38,285 nucleotides of DNA, taken from assembly GCA_001247695.2 (NCBI GenBank), contig LGRX02027227.1, positions 1 through 38,285 on the forward strand, written 5' to 3'. The notes under the pieces are model-generated. The model had not been told where the DNA came from. It did not search any database and saw only the letters and a program-made list of their open reading frames with translations. Shown one piece after another: positions 9,928 through 19,900 of this stretch (position 1 is its first letter; the number at the start of each line of letters is the position of its first letter). This stretch comes from Cymbomonas tetramitiformis (lineage: Eukaryota > Chlorophyta > Pyramimonadophyceae > Pyramimonadales > Pyramimonadaceae). The translations under genes and the position numbers were made by a program.

Positions 9928-10344
9928 CTAGTCAACTAGCACTAGTTCTTCTTCTTCAGACCAACTGGTTCTGCAGATTGGACAGGTTGCGGAAGTTTCA
10001 CAACTATTTAAGTATTTCTCGAAACAGTTTGTGTGGTAGAATGTTGTCTTGCACCAGCACCCAAGACCATTCGTGAACTTTTCCCCCTCTTTGATCTCTT
10101 CCTGACACACACAGCAAATCTCTAGTTCTTCTTTTGAACCAGGTAGTAACTTCTCAAGCAGTTCATTAAAAGACAGCTGCGCAAAGTCCCTGCGTGGTTG
10201 GTCTCTGTGAAGAAGCTCGGCTCCATGTGTCAAACACGGAGCGTTCTGAAGAAAAGGAAACATCATGGCCAGAATCTCACTGTCATCTTCGTCGTTAATG
10301 TCAGTTGCGTACGCTGCGTGCAAGCTTTCTTGGGTGGAAGACAT
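9928..10344 (-). CDS. Small RING-type zinc-finger protein, putative E3 ubiquitin ligase
   Basis: 138 residues, single exon, ATG at 10344. The N-terminal half is acidic and has no known domain. The C-terminal half carries a cross-brace type finger: CCVCQEEI, then CWCKTTFYHTNC, then CPICRTSW. The C-x-C-x5-H-x2-C middle is closer to the C4HC3 (RING-CH) spacing than to a plain RING-H2, with a shorter-than-usual gap. Such fingers recruit ubiquitin-conjugating enzymes. The gene is head-to-head with the plus-strand five-exon gene, sharing a 307-bp spacer. It may help the transposase cluster by modifying host factors, or be an unrelated host gene; the domain call is firm and the role is not. Confidence 0.75.
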   Translation of the reverse strand: MSSTQESLHAAYATDINDEDDSEILAMMFPFLQNAPCLTHGAELLHRDQPRRDFAQLSFNELLEKLLPGSKEELEICCVCQEEIKEGEKFTNGLGCWCKTTFYHTNCFEKYLNSCETSATCPICRTSWSEEEELVLVD

Positions 10345-10651
10345 TTTGTTAAACTTTTACTTAAACAAAAAATGAAATATTGTTTTTTTAATAAATAACA
10401 TTTACGACTAAGTAGCTGAACCCAGTCAGAGAGTCACTGTCACCCGCTTCAGTGAAATTTGTGTCACTGCGCGCGCGAAAAAGTGTCACCGCGCGTGCGA
10501 CGCTCGACGCGTCAGCGAGGTAAAATTTTCGCTAAGTCAAACTGGGTAACAGGCTGTTGTCGTAAATGTTTTAAAATAGTTACTTCCAAAATAATTTTAT
10601 TGACCTCTAACTTGAGAAGTAAAATACAGTTCCTTGAATATTTTTGCAACA
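10345..10651. promoter_or_regulatory. Putative bidirectional promoter
   Basis: This 307-bp spacer separates the start codons of two divergent genes (10344 minus, 10652 plus). It holds GTGTCACTGCGCGCGCG and AGTGTCACCGCGCGTGCG about 20 bp apart (about 10461-10500), a repeated GTGTCAC plus GCGCG module that fits a shared control element. It also holds a CGACGC/GACGCG stretch at 10498-10512. Confidence 0.4.
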
Positions 10652-12940
10652 ATGGCTTCAGCTGCTGGGAGAAGGACTCCACTTTTCCAATTGTCTGACG
10701 CAAGCAAAAGTAGTACCGAAGACCCTGGCACGATGAGCATCGAGGCGATTTACGCGCGCAGGTTTCTTCGTACTGAGCAACAGTTTCCTTTGAAGGACTG
10801 CTCCTTTACGGACAACCCGCGTGGGCACCCTCACAAGGGGGAGGAGTGCATGAAGCGCATTGCGGCGGTTGGGTTCGACCCCACATGCGACATGCTCATG
10901 TACGAGACTCCAGGGAAGCAGTAAGTGTTTTTTCTTTCTCCAATTGAGTTGTTTGTTTTTATTTCTTTCGAGTGTTGTCACTAAAAATACCTTTTGAGCA
11001 GGACAAAGTGCATGGCAATTGATGACGGCCACGGTAGGAACGAAGGCTTCAAGATTGCCTTTAGTCATGGAGCCACTGTTGCAGGCGAACAAGTCCCTCC
11101 TGGTGACAAGCGTTTTACGCAGTGTAAAGTTCAGGTACTTTCCCCTTTCTTCGGGTTTCAACTTTATTTTTTTTACATGTTTACTTTATATATTTCCGTC
11201 ATCGATGACGGAAATATCTTATAGGTGCAAAAATACAGGTTAGTTTAGCGGCTGTCTGCTGTTTTTGTCATCGATGACGGAAATATTTTATTGTACGTTT
11301 CGGAGTTATGTTTTAAAGAGCAAGACGGTTCTTTTTTTTGTGAGTTTACCGTCATCGATGACGGAAACATGTTCTAGAGGCAAAAATACAGTTTATTTTA
11401 GCCAGTGTCAGCTGTTCCTGTCATCGATGACGGAAATATTTTATTGAAGGTCTTCACATCTAGTTGTACATTGTTCTTGTACCAGCGTTTGATTCTAACT
11501 CGTTGTTTCTTAACAGATATTTTCCAAGGACATTACTCCGCTTGAAATAAACTTTTTGGCTGGGTCTCGCTTGGTTGCTAATGAAAAAGGTTCAAAGACG
11601 TACACGTTTTACAGCAAGTTCACGTTCTTCAAACGGCACATGCGGAACTGGCCTTCTCTTCACGGTGGCAAGAAGCCAACTGGTCCTGGGATGAAGGCTG
11701 AGCTTGGAGCAATTGACAAAGAAGAGTACACCGAGTATTTTTTCAAGAAGCTAATCAACATCTACGACGTGCTGAAGTTGGACCCTCGCTTGGAGCAGTG
11801 TGTTGCAACGAACTGTCAAGCACTAGGACAGTACTCACCTTTCGGATTCGCGAGCCTCTACTCTAACGGGCAGTTGGCTAAGCTCTCTTCAGCACAAAAG
11901 GTACAAACCACTTGTACCATTGTATATTTGTTTCAGGCAAGTTGGTTTCTTATAGTATTTTACCTTTCAGGTCAAGGTGTTTGAAGAGACTTGTCTCAAC
12001 GTGGAGTACTGGAAACCTGGGAAAGATGGCGAGCGACCTCAATGGCTACCAAACAAGAAGACGCAAGACCCCTCGGTTCCTGTAATCTCCTCAGCAAGGA
12101 CGTTCACAGACCACTGTACAGTCACGAAGTTACGAGAGGATGTCGAGTCTGAGGTGAAGAGCCTTTTAAAGAGGGACAAGCCGACTTACAACGAGACGAA
12201 TGCGAACGCTTGGTTTGACATGCTTCGAACCGGCAGGTAAACACTTTTGAGTTAACTTCGTGGTATTTTTCACAAAACAAATCTCAAAGTACAACTGATG
12301 TTTCAGGCTGGACAACGATCTGTTCTTGTTCGACAACAAGCCTCCAGCCTCCCACACAGCTTGCAGGATGACGGAGGACGAGATTGCCAAGAAGAAGTCA
12401 ATGCTGGTCGGGAAGTTCAAGAAGGCAGCTGGGTGGAAGGACATCAGTAAGACCGTTCTGTCACCAACTCCATCCAACGTGAGCAACTTGGTTTCTGGAA
12501 CCAACGTCGAGGATGAGGCCGATGACGCTGCTGACAAGAACGGCGACGAAGATGAGGCTGACAAGAACGAAGACGAAGATGATGCTGACAAGAACGACGA
12601 CGAAGAAGATTCTGAGAAGGAAGGGGAAGAGGCCGAATATGACATGGAGAGTCACAAGGGAGCCGAAGATGAGCAGGAAGCAGAGTTTGAGGGAGAAGGA
12701 GAAGAGGCGCAGACACAGGATCAGCACGCAGGGCTCTGGACTCCAGAGGGTGCTATTCCAACTCAGACTCCCACAAAGTCTGACCCGACGGGCGGACGGA
12801 CCCCACGGGATCCAGAGCAGCATCGAAGCATCCGTGCGATGCTGGAAACCCCCTACGAGCCTGGAAGTGTAGATCATCTTCTTCATGGTGCGGTCTGTTC
12901 GGTTGTGAGGACTGAACCAGTCTCACAAGGGTGCAAGTAA
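10652..12940 (+). CDS. Unrecognised five-exon protein with acidic tail
   Basis: The exons 10652-10920, 11002-11134, 11517-11900, 11971-12236 and 12307-12940 join in frame to 561 residues. All introns are GT-AG (81, 382, 70 and 70 bp). The start is ATG at 10652, reading MASAAGRRTPLFQL. The first four exons give an ordered, Lys/Arg-rich protein without a motif I recognise. The last exon begins with a helical segment (AGWKDIS) and then a long Asp/Glu/Lys repeat region of DE-ADKN type, as seen in chromatin-associated proteins. Intron 2 carries four palindromes. Divergent orientation to the RING-type gene and shared repeats suggest it belongs to the same cluster. A DNA-binding accessory protein of the transposon is possible but not shown. 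Confidence 0.65.
11198..11431. repeat. Palindrome array D (four sites in an intron)
   Basis: Exact GTCATCGATGAC at 11198-11209, 11267-11278, 11351-11362 and 11420-11431. Spacings are 69, 84 and 69 bp. All lie in intron 2 of the plus-strand gene. Flanks also repeat (GCAAAAATACAG upstream of the second and fourth sites), so this is a duplicated two-site unit. Confidence 0.92.
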
Positions 12941-12959
12941 CACTTACAGGGAATATGGT

Positions 12960-13557
12960 ACTAGGACCATAGGTTGATATCGGAATGCTTTGTATACTGT
13001 CGGATATTTCTTTATACTTAGATGAACTTTCACTGTTTGAAGTTACAAGACACCAGAGGTCAGTGCCAATGTGTAACTAATTCAAAAACTAGCATGAGAG
13101 CTTGTTCAGCTCTTTAAGTAGTAACATGTCGACTCGAATTCCCTCAGATCTCATCCGAATTCGACAGTCACAGTGCTCAGTCACTTCATGTTCACATATC
13201 CTATGACAGGTCTTGTCATTTGGCATTTGGGCTGCAGCTGCCAGTCATACAATGATCTCTGCTCTGAATTACTGAATGGTCATAGATCTGATGTGGCAAG
13301 AACTGGGGCTCTCCTGGTTTCCCTCCAGTTCTGTGTGGCTGTTTGAATATGAAATGGTTCCCACCATTTCTGGGATGGTTTCCACCAATTCTCTCAACCT
13401 TCAAAACTCACTTTCGGGTCAGGCATTTCTGTCAGTCATTTCTGTCAGACCTCTCGTCATCTGGTCATATAAATGCCTGTCATTGGTGACTGTCATAGTA
13501 CCCGTCACTCGTCATTCTGACACGCCGTCATTCTGTCTCGTGACTTACCCTAGCACA
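12960..13557 (-). repeat. Candidate 3' LTR of the giant retroelement
   Basis: On the minus strand the purine run AAAAGGGGGGGAGAG is followed at 13557 by TGTGCTAGGG, a TG start expected of an LTR. The next 130 bp carry about ten TGAC-core motifs. A TATA-like TTTATATGA lies at about 13466-13477. The far end was not fixed; it should fall near 12950, just after the stop of the plus-strand gene at 12940. The matching 5' LTR would be right of the window, so the repeat itself is not seen. Confidence 0.4.
13420..13550 (-). promoter_or_regulatory. TGAC-motif cluster in the putative U3
   Basis: On minus, ATGACGG, ATGACGAG, TGACGGG, ATGACAG, ATGACAGG, ATGACCAG, ATGACGAG, CTGACAG and ATGACTGACAG follow each other closely. 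TGACG is the core bound by many bZIP factors, and repeated short enhancer boxes are known in U3 regions of LTR elements. Function is inferred. Confidence 0.4.
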
Positions 13558-13559
13558 AC

Positions 13560-13575
13560 TCTCCCCCCCTTTTAG
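13560..13575 (-). other. Polypurine tract
   Basis: The minus strand reads AAAAGGGGGGGAGAG directly before the TTGTGCTAGGG that begins the candidate LTR. This is the usual plus-strand primer site of LTR retroelements. Confidence 0.55.
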
Positions 13576-13956
13576 GCGCGCGCTTACGTCCTCGCTAGCG
13601 TCTAGTGTTCGCCTGTATTTACATTGTCTGGGGATCAACAAACATGCACAGTGAAGCTGGCTGCTAAGCCTCGGGTTCTCGGGTCCCGTGCCCCTCAGTC
13701 CTTGGGTCTGAGTCCCCCTAGCTTCTAAGCCTCGGGTTCTTGGGTCCCGTGCCCCTCAGTCCTTGGGTCTGAGTCCCCTTCCGCGCTGGAGGTTTCCCGA
13801 GGCTCCGTCCCCGAATTACGCTGCCAACGCTTAAACGGTTCTGTCGCCCTGGTACTCCTCTCGCTCTGCGGGTCTTGCGCTGCTTTGCGCCCTGAGGGTT
13901 TTAGACCCCAGTATCTTGTTCCTGCATCGGGAACTCGTCCGTGTTCGGTAGTATTC
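13576..13956 (-). other. 3' untranslated region of the element with a 61-bp tandem duplication
   Basis: No gene seen. From 13664 to about 13780 a GC-rich segment starting CTAAGCCTCGGGTTCT is present twice, starts 61 bp apart (13664 and 13725). The rest lies between the ORF3 stop and the polypurine tract. Confidence 0.6.
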
Positions 13957-16900
13957 TCAGAAGTCCTCCAGTGACCAAGTCGTGGTCACCAACCAGTCAG
14001 AAACACGAGTCTGGCGGAAATGCGCTGGTCGTCTACAAAGGGGACACGTGCCGGCAAGATCCAACCACGCAAGGATACAATGCCAATGGCATATGCCCCG
14101 TCCTGTCCAGCACCTACATGGAAGAAAAGCGGAGACACAGTTTTGCCACAGCGGCACGGTTGCGGCACATAGCAGGCAGCATGAAACATCTGCAGGGACT
14201 CGTTGATGCATCTCCAGAGGTGAAAAGAGCTCGTCGATGCAGAGTTGGCGAGTCCTTTGCGTTGTGGGCCGTTGAAGCAAAGAACTTGCGCTGAGGGCTG
14301 CTGCTGGGCCACCAGTCTTCGCGTCGGGCTGCACGTGCTGGACTGTTTGCAGAGTAGCACTCGCGCCTGCGTCGTGGGCTGCTGAGGCATCAGCCATCGC
14401 GCTGGGGTGCATGTGCTGAGCTGCCTGCGGAGCATCGCTTGCACCTGCGTCCTGAGTTGCTGAACCATCAACCATTGCGTCGGGCTGCTCGTGCTGAGCT
14501 GTCTGCGGAGCACCGATGCTGGGGCAGCTCGCTGCCGTGGGCGGCCGCAGCTCAGCGCCGCTGCTAAGGGGGCAGCTCGCTGCCGTGGGCGGCCGCGGCT
14601 CAGTGCCGCTGCTGGGGCAGCTCGCTGCCGTGGGCGGCCGCAGCTCAGCGCCGCTGCTGGGGCAGCTCGCTGCCGTGGGCGGCCGCAGCTCAGCGCCGCT
14701 GCTGGGGCAGCTCGCTGCCGAGGGCGGCCGCAGCTCAGCGCTGCTGCTGGGGCAGCTCGCTGCTGTGGGCGGCCGCAGCTCAGCGCCGCTGCTGCGGGAG
14801 CAGCTCGCTGCCGTGGGCGGCTCAGCGCCGCTGCTGGGGCAGCTCGCTGCCGTGGGCGGCCGCAGCTCAGCGCCGCTGCTGCGGGGGCAGCTCGCTGCCG
14901 TGGGCGGCCGCGGCTCAGCGCCGCTGCTGGGGCAGCTCGCTGCCGTGATGAGCGGCTGCGGCTCCGTGCTGCTGCTGGGGCAGCTCTCTGCCGTGGGCGG
15001 CTGCAGCTCCGCGCCGCTGGTGGGGCATCTTGCTGTCGTGGGCGGCCGCATCAAAATTGGCTCCGGTTCCATCGGGTACCATTTGCCATTTGGGTAGAGG
15101 AAGTCCTCATACGTCCACCCAAAAGCCGCATCCATCGCACAGCAGTCAAGCGCCTCCGGCGTACTCCCTTGCGATAGTCCGCAAGTCGCGGGAGCACTGA
15201 GGCTGTGGGCCGCCGGGGCCGTGCTGCTGCAGTCTGCTGGGGCAGTATGGCTGTGGGCAGTTGATGAGGCAACACCTTTGTTGCAGGCTGCTGATGCAGC
15301 AAGACTGTGTTGGGCTGCTAGGGCAGCAAGGCCGTGAGCAGTTGAAACAGCACCGGCGTAGGCAGTTGAGGCTGCAAGACTGTGAACTGCTGGGTCAGCA
15401 CGGCCATGGGCAGCTAAGATGACACCGCTGCAGGCTTCTACTGGGGCTGCAAGGCTGTGAGCTGTTGAGTAAGCAAGGCCGTGGGCAGCTAAGACAGTAT
15501 CACCGCAGGCTGCTGGGGCTGCAGGGCCATAATAAGTTACTGAGTCAACAAGGCTCTCTGTCGTGGGCGGCCGCAGGACCGCGCTGCTGATAGGACAGCT
15601 CACTGCCGTGGGCAGCTGCAACAAGAGCTCCACGCCGCTGCTGGGGCAGCTCGCTGCCATGGGCAGCTGCAGCTCCGTGCTGCTGCTGAGGCAGCTCTCT
15701 GCCGTGGGCAGCTGCAACTCTGTGCCGCTGATGGGGCAGCTTGCTGCCGTAGGCATCTGCAACAAAAGCTCCGCGCTGCTGCTAGGGCAGCTCGCTGCCG
15801 TGGACAGCTGCAGCTCCGCGCCGCTGCTAGGGCAGCTCACTGCCGTGGACAGTTGCAGCTCCGTGCTGATGCTGGGGCAGCTATCTCCCGTGGGCAGCTG
15901 CAGCTCCGCACCGCTACTGGGACACCTCACTGCTGTGGACAGCTGCAGCTGTGGCAGCGCGGGTGCTAGCTGCTGAGGCAGCGCCTGCGTCGGCAGTGGG
16001 GGCAGCGCCTGCCTTGGCAGCGAGGGCAGCGCCTGCGTGGGCTGCTCGTGGGGCAGCGCCGGTGTGAGCTGCTCGTGCGGTAATGCCGGTGTGAGCTGCT
16101 CGTGGGGCAGCGCCAGCGCGGGCTGCTCGTGCGGCAGCCCCGGTGTGGGCTGCTCATGGGGCAGCGCAAGCGTGGGCTGCTCGTGCAACAGCTCCGGCGT
16201 GGGCTGCTCGTGCGGCAACTCCGGTGTGGGCTGCGCCTGCATCGGCAGCGAGGGCAGCGCCTGCATCGGCAGCGGGGGCAGCACCTGCGTCGGCCACGGG
16301 GACAGCGCTTGCGTCGCCAGCGGGGGCAACACCTTGGCCATGCAGCCTGCAGCCATGCAGCCAGGGGGCACCTTGCCAGGCTGCCGGGGCTGCACCTCAA
16401 CTCTGCAGCCATCAGCCATGCAGCCATGGGGCACCTCGCTGGGCTGCAAGGGCAGCGCCTTGGCCATGCAGCCTTCAGCCATGCAGACATGGGACCCCTC
16501 GCCGGTCTGCAGGGACTGCTTCTTGGTCATGCCTGGCTGCCGGGGCTGTACCTCAACTCTGCAGCCATCAGCCATGCAGCCATGGGGCACCTCGCCGAGC
16601 TGCAAGGGCAGCGCCTTGGCCATGCAACCTTCAGCCATGCAGCCATGGGACACCTCGCCGGTCTGCAGGGGCTGCTTCTTGGCCATGCCTGGCTGCCGGG
16701 GCTGCACCTCAACTCTGCAACCATCAGCCATGCTGCCATGGGGCACCTCGCCGGGTTGTGGGGACTGCGTCTTGGCCATGCAGCCTTCAGCCATGCATCC
16801 ATGGGACACCTCGCCGGTCTGCAGGGGCTGCTTCTTGGCCATGCCTGGCTGCCGGGACTGCACCTCAACTCTGCAACCATCAGCCATGCTGCCATGGGGC

Positions 16901-19900
16901 ACCTCGCCGGGTTGTGGGGACTGCGTCTTGGCCATGCAGCCTTTAGCCATGCATCCATGGGACACCTCGCCGGTCTGCAGGGGCTGCTTCTTGGCCATGC
17001 CTGGCTGCCGGGGCTGAGCCTCAGATGTACAGCCTCTAGACATAGGCATTGTGCCAGTCTGCGGACGCTGATCCTCGGGCGGCCAGCCGATGGGTGCGTA
17101 AGGCTGCTGAGGAAGCGCCTGCGTCGGCAGAGGGGGCAGCGCCTGCCTCGGCAGCGAAGGCAGCGCATGCGTGGGCTGCTCATGGGGCAGCGCCGGTGTG
17201 GGCTGACGGGGCAGCACCTGCGTGGGCTGCTGGGTCAGCTCCGAAGTGGACTGATGTGGCAGCACCGGCGTGGGCTGCTGGGGCAGCTCGCTGCCGTGGA
17301 CAGCTGCAGCTCCGCGCCGCCGCTGGGGCAGCTCACTACCGTGGGCAGCTGCAGCTCCGCGCCGCTGCTGGGGCAGCTGAATGCCGGTGACAGCTGCAGC
17401 TCCGCGCCGCTGCTGGGGCGGCTCAATGCCGGTGGCGGCTGCAGCTCCGTGCCGCTGCTGGGGCAATTCGCTGCCGTGGTCAGCTGCAGCTCCGCGCTGC
17501 CACTGGGGCAGCTCGCTGCCGTGGGCGGCCACATCTCCACACGGCTGCTTGGACAGCTGAATGCCGGTGGCAGCTGCAGCTCCGTGCCGCTGCTGGGGCA
17601 GCTCGCTGCCGCGGACAGCTGCAGCTCCGTGCTGCTGCTGGGGCAGCTCCAGTGATGGCTGCTGTGGCAGCACGGGCATTGGCTGCTGGGGCAGCTCGCT
17701 GCCGTGGACAGCTGCAGTTCCGCGTTGCTGCTGGGGCCGCTCACTACCGTGGTCAGCTGCAGCTCCGCGCCGCCGCTGGGATAGCTTGCTGCCGGTGGCA
17801 GCTGCAGCTCCGCGCCGCTGCTGGGGCGGCTCAATGCCGGTAGCAGCTGCAGCTCCGTGCTGCTGCTGAGGCAGCTCGCTGTCGTGGGCGGCCTCAGTTC
17901 CGCGCTGCTGCTGGGCCAGCTCGCTGCCGTGGTCAGCTGCAGGTCCGCACCGCCGCTGGGGCAGCTTGCTGCCGGTGGCAGCTGCAGCTCCGCGCCGTTG
18001 TTGGGGCGGCTTAATGCCGGTGGCAGCTGCAGCTCCGTGTTGCTGTTGGGGCGGTTCAATGCCGGTGGCAGCTGCAGCTCCGTGCTGCTGCTGGGGCAGC
18101 TCGCTGCCGTGGGCGGCCTCAGTTCCGCGCTGCTGCTGGGCCAGCTCGCTGCCGTGGTCAGCTGCAGCTCCGCGCCGCCGCCGGGGCAGCTCACTACCGT
18201 GGGCAGCTGCAGCTCCGTGCTGCTGTTGGGGCCGCTCACTACTGTGGGCAGCTGCAGCTCCGCGCCGCCGCTGGGGCAGTGCAGGTGCTAACTGCTGAGG
18301 CAGCGCCTGCGTCGGCAGCGGGGGCAGCGCCTGCATTGGCAGCGAAGGCAGCGCATGCGTGGGCTGCCCATGGAGCAGCTCCGGTGCGGGCCGACGGGGC
18401 AGCACCTGCGTGGGCCGCTGGGCCAGCTCCGAAGCGGGCCGCTGTGCCAGCACCGGCATGGGCTGCCCATGGAGCAGCTCCGGTGTGGGCTGACGGGGCA
18501 GCACCTGCGTGGGCCGCTGGGTCAGCTCCGAAGTGGGCCGCTGTGGCAGCACCGGCGTGGGCCGCTCATGGGGCAGCTCCGGTGTGGGCTGCTCGTGGGG
18601 CAGCGCCGGTGCTAGCTGCTGAGGCAGCGCCTGCGTCGGCTGCGTCGACCGCGGGAGCAGCGCCTGCCGGGGCCGCTCGTGGGGCAGCGGCTGCGTCGAC
18701 CGCGGGAGCAGCTCCTGCCGGGGCCGCTCGTGGGGCAGCGCCGGTGCTAGCTGCTGAGGCAGCGCCTGCGTCGGCTGCGTCGACCGCGGGGGCAGCGGTT
18801 GCGTCGGCCTCGGGTCGCTTTGCACCATTCGGACATGCACACCATGCATGTTAGCAACAGCGGAAGGCCCTCCCAGAGGTAATGCTACGGACGCCGCCGC
18901 CGCGCAAGCGATGTTCTCATCAACGCGATCCCAGAACACATCATCGTCATCCTCCTCCTGTGAGTCCGGCGATTCCTCAAGAATCGCATCCACTGCAGCC
19001 CAGAAAGCATCGTCTTCCATAGCCGACAACTCGGATGAAGTTGCGGACAGTAGCACCCCTCTGGGTGGCGCCGCAATATCCGGAGCAGAAATACGTGATG
19101 CTGTTGGATCATCAGGCGGACAGCCGATGGATGCTGCGCAAGACTGCTGAGACAGCTCCGGAGTGGGCTGCTTGTGCGACAGCGCCGGCGTGGCCTGCTC
19201 GTGGGGCAGCACCGGTGTGGACTGACGGGGCAGCACCTGCGCTGGCTGCTGGGTCAGCTCCGAAGTGGGCTGCTGTAGCTCCGGCAGCAGCTCCGGCGTA
19301 GGCATCTCGTGCGGCAGCACCGGTGTGGGCTGCTCGTGGGGCAGCACCGGTGTGGGCTGACGGGGCAGCACCTGCGCTGGCTGCTGGGTCAGCTCCGAAG
19401 TGGGCTGCTTGTGCGACAGCGCCGGCGTGGGCTGCTCGTGGGGCAGCACCGGTGTGGGCTGACGGGGCAGCACCTGCGCTGGCTGCTGGGTCAGCTCCGA
19501 AGTGGGCTGCTTGTGCGACAGCGCCGGCGTGGGCTGCTCGTGGGGCAGCACCGGTGTGGGCTGACGGGGCAGCACCTGCGCTGGCTGCTGGGTCAGCTCC
19601 GAAGTGGGCTGATTGTGCGACAGCGCCGGCGTGGGCTGCTCGTGGGGCAGCACCGGTGTGGGCTGACGGGGCAGCACCTGCGCTGGCTGCTGGGTCAGCT
19701 CCGAAGTGGGCTGCTGTGGCAGCTCCGGTGATGGCTGGGGCTCTGTGCTGCTGCTGAGGCAGCTTGCTGCTGTGGGCTGCTGCAGCTGGGGCAGCACGGA
19801 TGCTAGCTGCTGAGGCAGCGCCTGCGTCGGCAGCGGGGGCAGCGCTTGCATCGGCAGCGGGGTCAGCGCCAGCGTGGGCCGCTCGTAGGGCAGCGCCGGT

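Noticed and set aside
6360..11431. CRISPR-like array
   Set aside because: The spaced palindromes have similar, not unique, linkers, lie in eukaryotic introns and spacers, and no cas genes are present.
12166..12886. Minus-strand frames of Ser- and Leu-rich sequence
   Set aside because: Antisense to the acidic repeat region of the five-exon plus-strand gene.
16102..17655. Long plus-strand open frame (517 codons) rich in Gly/Leu/Gln
   Set aside because: It is the complement of the ORF3 repeat arrays. The repeats have no stops in several frames, and the RING-CH finger and unique islands are only on minus.
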